A stretch of DNA of 64,000 nt, taken from Pseudomonas fulva (lineage in GTDB: Bacteria > Pseudomonadota > Gammaproteobacteria > Pseudomonadales > Pseudomonadaceae). Every line of letters begins with the position of its first letter. Positions within the stretch are counted from its first letter, which is position 1. The DNA is taken from positions 4,588,001-4,652,000 of the forward strand of contig NZ_CP082928.1 in the NCBI RefSeq assembly GCF_023517795.1. The letters are read 5' to 3'. Below, in pieces: positions 27,136-36,762 of the stretch. The notes under the pieces are model-generated. The model was not told the DNA's origin. It saw only the letters and a list, made by a program, of their open reading frames with translations, and ran no database searches. Position numbers and translations under genes: made by a program.

Positions 27136-27969
27136 TCAGGGCAGGACCAGCGCGCGCAGCTTGAGGGCGCGTTTTTCACCCTCCGGCAATGCGTCCTGAT
27201 CGGCATAGGGCGCCGTGTACCAACCCCCATAGGTGGGGTTGGGCAGCAGGAACCAGCGCTGGCCGAACCAGGCCCGGTACGGCGCCGCGGCCTGGCGCTG
27301 CGCGTCCAGGCGATTGGGCGCGGCAATGAAGTCGCCGTAGCTGTCGCCCACCATCAGCAGCACCCGCGCGCGCTCGCCCACCCACTGGCGGCGGCAGGTC
27401 TTGTCCGAGCCCGCTTGCTGGCAACCGCCAATGGCCGTGCCGGCAGTCAGGATCTGCCCGATGTCTTCGATGGGAAAGCCCGCCTGGCGCAGGTTGCGCA
27501 GGGTGTCGGCTTCCTGCCCCGGTTCGCGGTTGGTCAGGTAGTAGGCGGTGATGTCCAGCCGGGCGGCCGCCTGCATGAAGGCCACCGAGCCGGGCAGGGC
27601 GCGGGCCTCGGCCTTTTCCACCCAGCGGTACCACTCGGCATAGTCGTAGGCGCCGCCATCGACCACCGCCTTGGCGTTCACCGGGGTGTTGTCGAGCAGG
27701 GTCTCGTCGATATCGACGATCAGCGCCGGCGGCAGGCCGCTGAGGTCGCGCGGCGCCTGGGCGAGGGCGTCCCATTCGGGGTCGGCCAATGCAGGCTGCA
27801 GCTGGCGGGTCGCGGCGGCGTAGATCTGCTGGTAGAGCACCTCGTGCTCAATGGCGGTCTGGGTCCACAGCACGGCATCGAGCTGGTCATGGCCCTTGGG
27901 TGTTTGCTGGCAGCCGGTGAGCAGGGTGCCGAGCAGGGCAATGACCAGGGCGGGGGCAGCGCTACGCAT
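27136..27969 (-). CDS. Lipoprotein e(P4)-type acid phosphatase (class C, HAD family)
   Basis: A 277-residue lipoprotein: the signal ends in LLTGC with the acylated cysteine at residue 20. The HAD nucleophile motif ALIVDIDETLLDN is intact, and MVGDSYGDF provides the acidic metal-binding motif near the C-terminus. Class C enzymes on the outer membrane dephosphorylate nucleotides such as NMN or 5'-nucleotides during nutrient uptake. GAGGA precedes the ATG. It stands between a REP pair upstream and the nrdA regulatory region downstream. Confidence 0.85.
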   Translation of the reverse strand: MRSAAPALVIALLGTLLTGCQQTPKGHDQLDAVLWTQTAIEHEVLYQQIYAAATRQLQPALADPEWDALAQAPRDLSGLPPALIVDIDETLLDNTPVNAKAVVDGGAYDYAEWYRWVEKAEARALPGSVAFMQAAARLDITAYYLTNREPGQEADTLRNLRQAGFPIEDIGQILTAGTAIGGCQQAGSDKTCRRQWVGERARVLLMVGDSYGDFIAAPNRLDAQRQAAAPYRAWFGQRWFLLPNPTYGGWYTAPYADQDALPEGEKRALKLRALVLP

Positions 27970-28120
27970 GGGAGGATCCTCGAGGTTGGTCGATGGTGAT
28001 TGGAGGGCAGGGCTGGGGTGCCTATGGGCTGCAGGAGCCTGTGGGAGCGGGCAGGGACGCCTAGTTCATGCCCGCGAAAATCACCGGCATGGCCCGTTCC
28101 CACAGGGTGTGGTGATCAGC

Positions 28121-28197
28121 GTAGGGTGGACAACGCTCTTTTTGTCCACCGTTGCGATCGTTGCATGGTGGACGGATGAAGCGTCGTCCACCCTACG
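28121..28197. repeat. BIME: inverted pair of REP elements
   Basis: Plus unit at 28121-28159 (GTAG-GGTGGACAACG...TTGTCCACC) and minus unit at 28162-28197 (GTAG-GGTGGACGACG...CGTCCACC on its own strand). Located between the convergently spaced ends of the acid phosphatase leader and TonB receptor gene. Confidence 0.85.
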
Positions 28198-28272
28198 AAA
28201 GGCCGCTCCCGCCACTCCTCTACCCATCACCTGGCCCATGTGTACATGGGTTTCCAGATCGTGACTCACCTC

Positions 28273-30423
28273 TTAAAAACTCACCGTGGCAGACAGCCGC
28301 GCCGTACGCGGGTCGCCCGGGAACAGGTAGCCATCGCCCTGGTAGGCGCCGGTGTCGCGCCAGTAGCGCTTGTCGAACAGGTTGTCGACGCTCAGGCGCA
28401 GCACCGTCTCATGGCCCTCGATGCGCGTGGTGTAGCGGCTGCCGAGATTGAACACCGTGTAATCACCGACCTTTACCGTGCCGCTCGGGTCGGCGTACTT
28501 GCTGGCGCTGTACTGCAGGCCGCCAAGCAGCGACAGGCCCTGGATGCCGGGTATCTGATAATCGGCGGCCAGGCTGGCACGCACCTTGGGCACGTTGACC
28601 GCCTGGTGGCCTTCAAAGGCTTCGGTGCCGCTGTCGATGGCCCGGGCGCGGATCACCGCGGTGCTGGCCGACAGCTGCAGATTGCGGCTGGCCTGGCCGC
28701 TGGCGGAGAGCTCCAGACCGATATTGCGCTGCTTGCCCTGCTGCACGTAGGTGAGCGAGCCGTCGTCGTTGGGGCGGCTGTATTGCAGTGCCTGGTCGAT
28801 GCGGAACAGCGCGGCGCCCAGGCTCAGGCCCTGCCAGTCGCGTTTGAGGCCGGCTTCCAGTTGCCGGGATAGGGTGGGGGCGAGTGTCTGGCCCTCGTTG
28901 GTGGTGAACCAGGGCGCCTCGCCGCCCAGGGACAGGCCCTTGCTGTAGCTCAGGTACAGGGTGGTGTCCGCCTGGGGCTTATAAAGCAGCGCGGCGTTGG
29001 GCAGGAACTCACTGCGCCGGGTGCGGCGATCGCTGACGCCGCTGCTGGTGAAGGCTTCCTCGATCAGGCGCACCTGGCGACCACCCAGCAGCACCTGCCA
29101 GTGTTCGTCGAGGCTGATGCGGTCGCTGAAGAACAGGCCGTACTGGCGGCTGTCCAGGCGACGTTGCTTGGGGTTGAGCGGCACATCGGTCGGGGCGAAG
29201 TCGGCTGGGTCTTCATGGATATTGCCGGCACCGATCCATTCGTTGACCGAGCTGCGGCGATCCACGGTGCGGCGCAATGCGCTGCTGCCGACCGTCAGCT
29301 CGTGACCGATTGCACCGGTAGCAAAGGCGCCGCTGAGGGTGGCCTGCAGTTCGTCATGTCGGCGGGTGTCATCCGGGCTGCGGTAATCGTAGATGTCGTA
29401 GCCACCCTCTGGGCTGAACTGGGTGAGCCAGTCGCTACACCCGGAGGCCGGGCTGCAGCCGTAGGGAAAGCTGCTGTAGTCGTCGATCACCACTTCGCTG
29501 CGCGAGGCATCGAGGGCGGCTTTCCAGCTGTCATCGAAGCGGTACTCGAAGCGCCCGCCCAGGTTCAGCGAATCGATGCCCACCGGCTTGCCCCAGCTCT
29601 GATGGCCCAGGCGTCTGTCCGGGTCGACGCCGCTTGGCGCCTGGGTGCCGCCGAGCAGTTGATAGCCGGGCACCGAGCGCTGTTCGCGGGTCTGGTATTC
29701 GGCATCCAGCTGCAGGGTGGCGTCCGGCGAAATGTTCCAGTCCAGCGCCAGGGAAATGAAGTCGCGCTTGCCATCGGCATGTTCGACGAACGAGCGGATG
29801 TCCTCGTGGGCCAGGTTCAGGCGCACGCCTACCTGCTGCTCGGCGCCGAACCACTGGCCGAGGTCGGCAGTCAGGTAGCGCTCGCCGTCCTGGTTGCTGG
29901 CCACGCTCAGCGAACGGATATTCTCGGCGCGCTTGGTCACGTAGTTGATCAGCCCGCCCGGCTCGGTCACGCCGCTCTGCAGGCCGGACAGCCCTTTGAG
30001 CAGCTCGACCTGCTGCTTGTTCTCCAGCGCCACGTTCTGCTCGCCCACCAGGCTGCGGCCGTTGACCCGGTAGCTGTTGGCGGCGTTGAGGGAAAAGCCG
30101 CGCACCACGAAGTTCTCGTAGTAGCCGATGGGCGCATAGGCCTCGCCCACCGAGGCGTCGTTCTTCAGCACGTCGCTGAGCAGACGCGCCTGCTGATCAT
30201 CGATCAGTTGCCGGCTGACCACCGCCACCGAGGCTGGGGTGTCGAGCAGCTCGGCCTCGCTGAAGCCACCCACTGCGGCGCTACGCGCCCGGTAACCGTC
30301 GCCGGCCTGTTCCTCGATGGTGGTGGCGTCGAGCACCACGGCCGAGTCGACGGCCCAGCAAAAGGTCGGGCTCAGCGCCAGGGCGAGCAGGCTCGGGGCA
30401 AAACGCGGGCAGGGCAGTGCCAT
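28273..30423 (-). CDS. TonB-dependent siderophore receptor
   Basis: A 716-residue outer-membrane receptor with a signal peptide, an N-terminal plug domain (TPASVAVVSRQLIDDQQA, then ENFVVRGFSLN and the TEPGGLINYVTKRA element) and a 22-strand barrel ending in the expected aromatic LSATVSF. These features fit ferric-siderophore receptors. It lacks an extra N-terminal signalling domain, so it is not a FecA/FpvA-type transducer. AAGGAG precedes the ATG. No convincing Fur box was found directly upstream, and no siderophore biosynthesis genes are near, so the ligand is unknown. Confidence 0.9.
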   Translation of the reverse strand: MALPCPRFAPSLLALALSPTFCWAVDSAVVLDATTIEEQAGDGYRARSAAVGGFSEAELLDTPASVAVVSRQLIDDQQARLLSDVLKNDASVGEAYAPIGYYENFVVRGFSLNAANSYRVNGRSLVGEQNVALENKQQVELLKGLSGLQSGVTEPGGLINYVTKRAENIRSLSVASNQDGERYLTADLGQWFGAEQQVGVRLNLAHEDIRSFVEHADGKRDFISLALDWNISPDATLQLDAEYQTREQRSVPGYQLLGGTQAPSGVDPDRRLGHQSWGKPVGIDSLNLGGRFEYRFDDSWKAALDASRSEVVIDDYSSFPYGCSPASGCSDWLTQFSPEGGYDIYDYRSPDDTRRHDELQATLSGAFATGAIGHELTVGSSALRRTVDRRSSVNEWIGAGNIHEDPADFAPTDVPLNPKQRRLDSRQYGLFFSDRISLDEHWQVLLGGRQVRLIEEAFTSSGVSDRRTRRSEFLPNAALLYKPQADTTLYLSYSKGLSLGGEAPWFTTNEGQTLAPTLSRQLEAGLKRDWQGLSLGAALFRIDQALQYSRPNDDGSLTYVQQGKQRNIGLELSASGQASRNLQLSASTAVIRARAIDSGTEAFEGHQAVNVPKVRASLAADYQIPGIQGLSLLGGLQYSASKYADPSGTVKVGDYTVFNLGSRYTTRIEGHETVLRLSVDNLFDKRYWRDTGAYQGDGYLFPGDPRTARLSATVSF

Positions 30424-30607
30424 GCAAACTCCTTGGTTGCAGAGGTGGGCGGTTGGCTATCCGGCGTGCGTACGATTTATCGGCTGCGTGGCAGCCATCG
30501 CTTGGTGGGGCGGCATTGTCGCTTATCGGGGCGGCGGTTGCCATGGCGGATCTGGCAATCCGTCAGCCGTGGCCTGGCGTTGAGCGTTAGCAATACCCAG
30601 GAGCAAT

Positions 30608-30638
30608 CCCGGGTTTCGCTGCGCTCTACCCAGGCTAC
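30608..30638 (-). repeat. GTAG-footed REP-like hairpin, second family
   Basis: On the minus strand GTAG is followed by CCTGGGTAGAGCGCAGCGAA and ACCCGGG, a hairpin of the CCTGGGT/ACCCGGG type around an AGCGCAGCG loop. It lies between the receptor and rluA starts/stops and differs from the GGTGGA repeats. Confidence 0.6.
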
Positions 30639-30654
30639 GGAACGGTTCAGCCGT

Positions 30655-31290
30655 TCAGAACGGCGCCGGGCACTCGAAGCGCAGGCGTTCGCCGCTTTGC
30701 GGATGGGTCAGGCTGAGCATGCTGGCGTGCAGGCACAGGCGCGGGTAGGCGGCCAGGGCCTGTTCGTGGGCGTAGAGGCCGTCGCCGAGCAGCGGGTGGC
30801 CGATGGACAGCATATGCACCCGCAGCTGGTGGGAGCGGCCGGTGATCGGCGTCAGCTCGACGCGGGCATGCTCAGGGTGGCGTTCGAGCACGCGCCAGAA
30901 GGTCAGGGCGTGCTTGCCGTGCTCGTGGCAGACCACGTGGCGCGGCTTGGTCGGCGGGTCATAGCGCAGGGGCAGGTCGATGCTGCCGCTGTCGCCCTCG
31001 GGTGAGCCCCAGCACAGCGCGGTATAGGCCTTTTCGGTCTCGCGGTCGTGAAACTGGCGCGACAGCTCGCGGTGGCTGTCGGCATCGCGGGCCAGCACGA
31101 TCAGCCCCGAGGTTTCCCAGTCCAGGCGGTGCACGATGCGCGCCTCGGGGTAACCGTTTTCCTGCAGGCGGGTAACCAGGCAATCCTTGTTGTCGTCGGC
31201 GCGGCCGGGCACCGAGAGCAGCAGGGTGGGCTTGTTGATCACCAGCAGGGCGGCATCCTGGTGGACGATTTCGATTTGGCTGAGCGGCAT
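30655..31290 (-). CDS. rluA: RluA-family pseudouridine synthase
   Basis: A 211-residue pseudouridine synthase. The catalytic motif is HRLDWETSGLIVLA with the active-site Asp, and the C-terminal ITGRSHQLRVHM and GDGLYAHEQA blocks are conserved. The short length with no S4 domain matches RluA, which modifies U746 of 23S rRNA and U32 of some tRNAs, better than RluC or RluD. The ATG at 31290 begins the family's usual PLSQIEIVHQDA N-terminus. It lies just downstream of minE on the same strand. Confidence 0.85.
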   Translation of the reverse strand: MPLSQIEIVHQDAALLVINKPTLLLSVPGRADDNKDCLVTRLQENGYPEARIVHRLDWETSGLIVLARDADSHRELSRQFHDRETEKAYTALCWGSPEGDSGSIDLPLRYDPPTKPRHVVCHEHGKHALTFWRVLERHPEHARVELTPITGRSHQLRVHMLSIGHPLLGDGLYAHEQALAAYPRLCLHASMLSLTHPQSGERLRFECPAPF

Positions 31291-31474
31291 GGGCGTTCTT
31301 TGGGTTGGGCGATAAAAGCGAATGGCGGCCATCGGGGCCGCCATTCGTGGCGCTGAGTAACGCAGAGGTCGATGTCGTCTCCGGCACCGCTTGGTGGGTC
31401 ACGCAGCGCGCTGAGTCTGACTGCGATGCGACTGTCCCTAGCAGGCGCCGCTAACCCACCCTACGGTACGCGGA

Positions 31475-31729
31475 TCAGCGGTCGGGCAGGGTGATGTTCA
31501 GCTCCAGAATCGAGCAGCTGCCCTGGTTTTCCAGGGCGACCTGCACCTGGTCCGAGTCGATGGCCACGTACTTGCGGATCACCTCGACCAGCTCCTGCTG
31601 CAGGGCAGGCAGGTAGTCGGGCTGGGTGCGCTGGCCACGTTCGTGGGCAACGATGATCTGCAGGCGCTCTTTGGCGATGGAGGCTGTGGTTTCCTTCTTG
31701 CGCGAACGCAAGAAGTCGAAAATATTCAT
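31475..31729 (-). CDS. minE: Cell division topological specificity factor MinE
   Basis: An 84-residue MinE. The N-terminal anti-MinCD region ([17 protein letters not shown]) and the C-terminal dimerisation/topology domain ([16 protein letters not shown]) are both clear. MinE stimulates MinD ATPase and drives pole-to-pole oscillation. Its ATG overlaps the minD stop by four bases, ensuring coupled synthesis. Confidence 0.97.
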   Translation of the reverse strand: MNIFDFLRSRKKETTASIAKERLQIIVAHERGQRTQPDYLPALQQELVEVIRKYVAIDSDQVQVALENQGSCSILELNITLPDR

Positions 31730-32541
31730 TCGCGACCTCCGAATAGACGTTGCAGGAAGCCCTGCTTCTTCACATCAAGGAAGCGGTGCGCCACTTCCTT
31801 GCCGAGCAGGCGATCGACGGCGTCGCTGTACGCCTGGCCGGCGTCGCTCTGGTCGTCGAGGATCACCGGTACGCCCTGGTTGGAGGCCTTGAGCACCGCC
31901 TGGGACTCGGGGATCACGCCGAGCAGGCGGATGGCGAGGATTTCCTCGACGTCTTCCACGCCGAGCATTTCGCCCTTGGTGACGCGCTCCGGGTTGTAGC
32001 GGGTCAGCAGCAGGTGTTCCTTGATCGGCTCGCCGCCCTGTTCGGCGCGGCGCGACTTGCTGGCCAGCAGGCCCAGCATGCGGTCGGAGTCACGTACCGA
32101 GGAGACTTCCGGGTTGGTGACCACGATGGCTTCGTCGGCGAAGTACATGGCCAGGTGCGCGCCTTTCTCGATACCGGCCGGCGAGTCGCAGACCACGTAT
32201 TCGAAGTTCTGCGACAGCTCGGCGATGACCTTTTCGACGCCTTCCTGGGTCAGGGCGTCCTTGTCACGGGTCTGGCTGGCGGCCAGCACGTAGAGGTTCT
32301 CGAGGCGCTTGTCCTTGATCAGGGCCTGGGTGAGGGTGGCTTCGCCGTTGACGACGTTGACGAAGTCGTACACCACGCGGCGTTCGCAGCCCATGATCAG
32401 GTCGAGGTTACGCAGGCCGACGTCGAAGTCGACGATGACGGTCTTGTGGCCGCGCAAGGCGAGACCGGTACCGATGGCAGCGCTGGTGGTGGTTTTACCG
32501 ACGCCACCCTTGCCGGAAGTGACTACGAGGATCTTGGCCAA
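31726..32541 (-). CDS. minD: Septum site-determining ATPase MinD
   Basis: A 271-residue ParA/MinD ATPase. The deviant Walker A motif is [13 protein letters not shown] at residues 10-22, the Walker B-like CDSPAGIE follows near 120, and the C-terminal membrane-targeting amphipathic helix is GFLQRLFGG. The start codon is TTG at 32541 with AGGGTG upstream; no ATG fits the family start MAKILVV. MinD binds the membrane in its ATP form and recruits MinC. It lies between minC and minE. Confidence 0.97.
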   Translation of the reverse strand: MAKILVVTSGKGGVGKTTTSAAIGTGLALRGHKTVIVDFDVGLRNLDLIMGCERRVVYDFVNVVNGEATLTQALIKDKRLENLYVLAASQTRDKDALTQEGVEKVIAELSQNFEYVVCDSPAGIEKGAHLAMYFADEAIVVTNPEVSSVRDSDRMLGLLASKSRRAEQGGEPIKEHLLLTRYNPERVTKGEMLGVEDVEEILAIRLLGVIPESQAVLKASNQGVPVILDDQSDAGQAYSDAVDRLLGKEVAHRFLDVKKQGFLQRLFGGRE

Positions 32542-32721
32542 GGTGATTCACCCTAAAAATGAATAAAAGCAGGAACCTGCCGCGATTGGCGGTCTGTCGA
32601 AAGAATCGCTCGGCTGCGGCGGGCGCGATGCTCGCCAGGGGCCACCGATGATTGTTTTGACAGCCCGCCCAGAGGCGTTCGAGGGCCCTGTGTGACAGTT
32701 AAAAGTGCCGGGCAGTATCCG

Positions 32722-33453
32722 TTAAAGACGGGTGATGTTCAACACGTCGCCCATCAGGCTGACTTGCACCGCGCGGCCCCAGTTCGGGTCGCGGCGCAGG
32801 TCCTCGGCAACCTTGTACTGGCCGGCGATGGAGAGCAGTTCGGCGCCCATCTGCTGGCAGAAAATCCGTGCTTGCCGGTTGCCCTTGACGCCGGCCAGTG
32901 CCCGGCCACGCATCGGGGCGTAGACATGGATGTTGCCGTCGGCGAGAAGTTCCGCACCGGCACTCACCGGGGCCAGCACCACCAGGTCGCAGCCCTGGGC
33001 GTAGATCTGCTGGCCGCCGCGCACCGGGGTGGTGATGACGCGGGTCGGCTTGACCTCGGGTTCCACTGGCTTGGGCGGCTCGACCGGTTTGGGCGCCGGG
33101 TCGATGACCCGCTCGCGGGCGCCGGACGGTGGCAGCACCGGGAGGTCCAGGGCATTGGCGGCGGCGATGTCGTCCTCGCGGCTGGCGCGCACGGCCAGGG
33201 TGCGCAGGCCATGCTTGCGACACAGCGCCATGAGCGCGCCCAGATCGAGGTCGCCTTCCTCGCGGGGCAGTTTGTCGAGGGCCAATACCAGCGGCGTGTT
33301 GCTGAAGAAGTTGGGCGCCTGGGCGACCTTCTCGGCGAGTTGCAGGTCGAGGCGGGAGAGGTCGTTGTGCGCCAGTTCCATCACGGTGATGGCCAGCATG
33401 CTGCCCTTGAGCTGGAACACGGGGTCTTGGTCGAGGAGATCAGCTTGGCTCAT
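32722..33453 (-). CDS. minC: Septum site-determining inhibitor MinC
   Basis: A 243-residue MinC with an N-terminal FtsZ-inhibiting domain ([20 protein letters not shown]), a proline-rich linker around residues 125-145 ([18 protein letters not shown]) and the C-terminal beta-helix domain with [19 protein letters not shown] and [10 protein letters not shown]. MinC blocks FtsZ ring formation at poles when recruited by MinD. The ATG at 33453 begins the recognised MSQADLLD start with AGGCAG upstream. About 180 bases separate it from minD. Confidence 0.96.
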   Translation of the reverse strand: MSQADLLDQDPVFQLKGSMLAITVMELAHNDLSRLDLQLAEKVAQAPNFFSNTPLVLALDKLPREEGDLDLGALMALCRKHGLRTLAVRASREDDIAAANALDLPVLPPSGARERVIDPAPKPVEPPKPVEPEVKPTRVITTPVRGGQQIYAQGCDLVVLAPVSAGAELLADGNIHVYAPMRGRALAGVKGNRQARIFCQQMGAELLSIAGQYKVAEDLRRDPNWGRAVQVSLMGDVLNITRL

Positions 33454-33678
33454 GGTCTGCCTGATGGCCCTTGGAAAATTAGCGGGACTTATAACGAGAA
33501 CGGCGGCGGGGCTCAAGGATAAATGTCGCCCCGGTTCCCGTCGCCTGGCTTGCAGTGACAAGCTGACGGGGCATTGGTGCCGCGACTGCCCTCACGGCTG
33601 CCACCGGTTGTGCGCCGCCAGGCGTGCGCGCTATGTTGCCGCCCCTTGTCAGCCAATGATCGAGTACCTTCCGGCCCC

Positions 33679-34197
33679 ATGATCGATAGCGCTTGCGTAC
33701 AGATAAGCCAGGCCACGCGCGAGGATGTCGACGAGGCGATCGGCTTCGTGATGGCCGCCCGCGCCGAGACCTTCCCGATGCTCGACAGCTCCGTCCTGCC
33801 GGATGACCTGAGGCGTTTTGTCGAGACCTACGTGCAGGGCGAGGCGGGCGCCTTCTGGCTGGCGCGCTGCGCCGGCGAGATCGTCGCGGCCGTCGGTTAC
33901 CTGCCCTACGACCACCGCTTCGCCCAGCTGGACTACCAGGGTGTGCGCACCGTGGAGATCGTGCGCCTGTTCGTGGCGCCGGCCTCGAGGCGCTCCGGCG
34001 TGGCGGCGAGGCTTTGCAACGTGCTGCGCGTACATGCCCTCGGCGAGGGGGTCGAGGTGCTTTACCTGCACACCCATCCCTTCCTGCCGGGCGCCATTCG
34101 TTTCTGGGAAAAGCAGGGCTTCACGGTCACCGATGTGGAAAACGACCCGGTGTGGCAGACGACGCATATGCAATGCCGGCTGGCGGACTTGCGCTAG
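33679..34197 (+). CDS. GNAT-family acetyltransferase
   Basis: A 172-residue GNAT protein. Motif A is ASRRSGVAARLCNVL (R-x-x-G-x-A) after the strand TVEIVRLFVAP, and FLPGAIRFWEKQGF matches the C-terminal motif B found in many small-molecule acetyltransferases. The acceptor is unknown. The ATG at 33679 has no clear ribosome site, so the start is somewhat uncertain. It is divergent from minC. Confidence 0.82.
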   Translation: MIDSACVQISQATREDVDEAIGFVMAARAETFPMLDSSVLPDDLRRFVETYVQGEAGAFWLARCAGEIVAAVGYLPYDHRFAQLDYQGVRTVEIVRLFVAPASRRSGVAARLCNVLRVHALGEGVEVLYLHTHPFLPGAIRFWEKQGFTVTDVENDPVWQTTHMQCRLADLR

Positions 34198-34232
34198 GGT
34201 CTATTGCCGGTCGAGTGTGGGAGTAGGTGGAG

Positions 34233-35132
34233 ATGGATAAGTTGCTGGCCTTGCAGGCCTTCGTGGAAACCGTGCGTTGCGGCGGGTTTTCCGCGGCCGG
34301 GCGCTCGCTGGGCGTGGCGACCTCGTCGGTGACCCGGCTGGTCAGCAGCCTGGAAGCCGAGCTGCAGAGCGTGCTGCTCAACCGCAGCACCCGCCAGGTC
34401 GGCGTGACCCAGGCCGGGCAGGCCTACTTCGAGCGCGCCGTGGCGATTCTCGAGGCGTTGGCGGAAGCCGATGCCGCCGTGTGTGACGGCGGCGTACAGG
34501 CCCGCGGCCGGCTCAGCGTCAGCGCCCCGGTGGAGTTCGGGCGGCGGATCATCGCGCCTCGGCTGGGGCGTCTGCTCGAGCGGCACCCGCAACTCGAGCT
34601 GAACCTGCGCCTGAGCGATGAGGTGGTCGACCTGCTCGGCGAGCGCGTCGATGTCGCCGTGCGCCTTGGCAGCACGCTGATCAGCGACGACGTGGTCAGC
34701 CTCGGAGTCGGCCAATTCCAGCGTTGGCTGGTGGCCAGCCCGGATTACCTGGCGCGCAGCGAGCCGCTCGATGCTCCCCAGGGGTTGCTGACGCACCAGT
34801 GCCTGCGCTTCGATTACGGCACGGTGAGCCAACCCTGGCAGTTCAGCGCTGCCGGCGAGGTGCAGCAGCTGGCGGTGCGCGGGCGCCTGCACAGCAACAA
34901 TGCCGACGTGCTGCGCGAAGCGGCGCTGGCCGGGCAGGGCGTGGCGCTGCTGGCCGACTGGCTGGTGCGTGACGATGTGGCCAATGGCCGACTGCAGCGC
35001 CTGCTCGATCGGTACACCATCAGCCCAGGCTCGGCGAGCGGCGCCATCAGCGTGCTGTACCTGCCCAATCGCCGCGGCTCGCGGCGGGTTGCCGCGTTCG
35101 TCGAGTTCTTGCGTGAGCTGCTTGCGGGCTGA
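34233..35132 (+). CDS. LysR-family transcriptional regulator
   Basis: A 299-residue LysR regulator with an N-terminal helix-turn-helix (KLLALQAFVETVRCGGFSAA then LGVATSSVTRLVSSLEAEL) and a type 2 periplasmic-binding-like effector domain. The body resembles the CrgA/DsdC-like group often linked to transporters. The ATG at 34233 is favoured by GGAG nine bases upstream over the GTG two codons earlier. It precedes an MFS exporter on the same strand by about 190 bases and may control it. Confidence 0.88.
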   Translation: MDKLLALQAFVETVRCGGFSAAGRSLGVATSSVTRLVSSLEAELQSVLLNRSTRQVGVTQAGQAYFERAVAILEALAEADAAVCDGGVQARGRLSVSAPVEFGRRIIAPRLGRLLERHPQLELNLRLSDEVVDLLGERVDVAVRLGSTLISDDVVSLGVGQFQRWLVASPDYLARSEPLDAPQGLLTHQCLRFDYGTVSQPWQFSAAGEVQQLAVRGRLHSNNADVLREAALAGQGVALLADWLVRDDVANGRLQRLLDRYTISPGSASGAISVLYLPNRRGSRRVAAFVEFLRELLAG

Positions 35133-35324
35133 GCGCGGGCAGCGTTCGATCTGGCGCAACGCTGCGTTGCGCGGCAGGTGGATTCTCCGCTGGCACCAGG
35201 GCTCGTAACCTTGCTTCACCCAGGCAGCCAGCCTCGTGCTGGTCACGCCATGGCATCAGCGGGCATTCCACCCGTTTCCCGTTCCGACGAGCCGCCGTGC
35301 AGGCCGGCTCATCGCGAGGTAATC

Positions 35325-36539
35325 ATGAGCACATCCACGTCCACCCCGTCGCACAGCCTTTCACCGGCACTGGTGCTGCTGTTCGCCTTCTGCTGCGGCG
35401 CCATCGTCGCCAACCTCTACTACGCCCAGCCGATCATCGAGCTGATCGCGCCCGCCGTCGGGCTGTCGATGCAGCAGGCCAGCCTGATCGTGTCGCTGAC
35501 CCAGATCGGTTATGCCGTCGGCCTGCTGTTTCTGGTGCCCCTGGCCGACCTGCTGGAGAGCCGGCGGCTGATGTTGCTGACCACCCTGGCGGCGATGGTC
35601 TGCCTGCTGGCGGCGGGGTTTTCGACTTCGCCGGGGCTGTTTCTTGGCCTCTCGCTGCTGATCGGCCTGAGCTCGGTATCGGTGCAGATGCTGATCCCGC
35701 TCGCCGCGCACCTGGCGCCGGAAGCGACCCGCGGCCGGGTGGTGGGCAACATCATGGCCGGTCTGCTGCTGGGCATCCTGCTGGCGCGGCCGGTGGCCAG
35801 CCTGGTCGCCGAATACTTCGGCTGGCGTGCGGTGTACGTGATGGCGGCGGCGCTGATGCTCGGTATCGTGGTGGTGATCGCCACCACCATTCCCCGCCAT
35901 GCGCCGGACAACCGCGGTCACTACGGGCACCTGTTGCTGTCGCTGTTCGGCCTGCTGCGCCGCTACTCGACGCTGCGCCAGCGGGCGTTGTACCAGGGGC
36001 TGATGTTCGCCTCGTTCAGCCTGTTCTGGACGGTGGCGCCGATGGAGCTGGTGCGCCACTACGGCTTCAGCCAGACCCATGTGGCGCTGTTCGCCCTGGT
36101 CGGTGCCATCGGCGCCATCGCTGCGCCGATTGCCGGGCGCCTGGCCGATGCCGGTCATACCCGGCGTGCCACCCTGATCGCACTGGTGCTGGCGCCGCTG
36201 GCTTTCGCGCTGACCCTGGCCAGCCCGTTGGCAGGCGTGATCGGGCTGGTGCTGTGCGCCGTGCTGCTGGATTTCGCCGTGCAATTGAACATGGTGCTCG
36301 GCCAGCGCGACGTCTACGGGCTGGAGCAGAACAGCCGGGCGCGTCTCAATGCGTTGTACATGACCAGCATCTTTATCGGCGGTGCCAGCGGCTCGGCCAT
36401 CGCCAGCCCGATCTACGAGCGCTTCGGCTGGCAGGGCGCGGCCCTGGCGGGGGCCGCGTTCCCGGCGTTGGCCCTGCTGCTCGCCCTGTGGCAGGGGCGG
36501 CACGCGGCCGAAGAGCAGCGGCTGGCCGTCGGCAAATAG
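35325..36539 (+). CDS. MFS transporter, probable drug/metabolite exporter
   Basis: A 404-residue protein with 12 hydrophobic segments and major facilitator features: N-terminal NLYYAQPIIELIAPAVGLSM, loop 2-3 PLADLLESRR, and the ANLYYxQPI pattern typical of YnfM/YbcL-like putative exporters. The substrate cannot be read. GAGG lies five bases before the ATG at 35325. Position after the LysR gene suggests co-regulation. Confidence 0.85.
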   Translation: MSTSTSTPSHSLSPALVLLFAFCCGAIVANLYYAQPIIELIAPAVGLSMQQASLIVSLTQIGYAVGLLFLVPLADLLESRRLMLLTTLAAMVCLLAAGFSTSPGLFLGLSLLIGLSSVSVQMLIPLAAHLAPEATRGRVVGNIMAGLLLGILLARPVASLVAEYFGWRAVYVMAAALMLGIVVVIATTIPRHAPDNRGHYGHLLLSLFGLLRRYSTLRQRALYQGLMFASFSLFWTVAPMELVRHYGFSQTHVALFALVGAIGAIAAPIAGRLADAGHTRRATLIALVLAPLAFALTLASPLAGVIGLVLCAVLLDFAVQLNMVLGQRDVYGLEQNSRARLNALYMTSIFIGGASGSAIASPIYERFGWQGAALAGAAFPALALLLALWQGRHAAEEQRLAVGK

Positions 36540-36762
36540 GCGAGCGCAGGCGGCGCGCCGTTCTCGACGGGTGCGCCGCCAATCTGCCGGCCGCTGAGGA
36601 ACCCGACCGATCTGCTGCGGTCTTTCAGCAGTCGGCCAAACCGGTGGAAGGCATGGCGTTGCGCCACTTCCGCGCCCGTGCACACCGGTTACAACAATTC
36701 GCCTGGCCGACGTTCGCGCGCTGCGTCGCATTGTGTTCCACCGCCAAGTGAAGTTGGTTTTT

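Noticed and set aside
29101..31005. A long plus-strand frame across the TonB receptor and rluA
   Set aside because: Antisense to two well-supported genes and without any recognisable domain.
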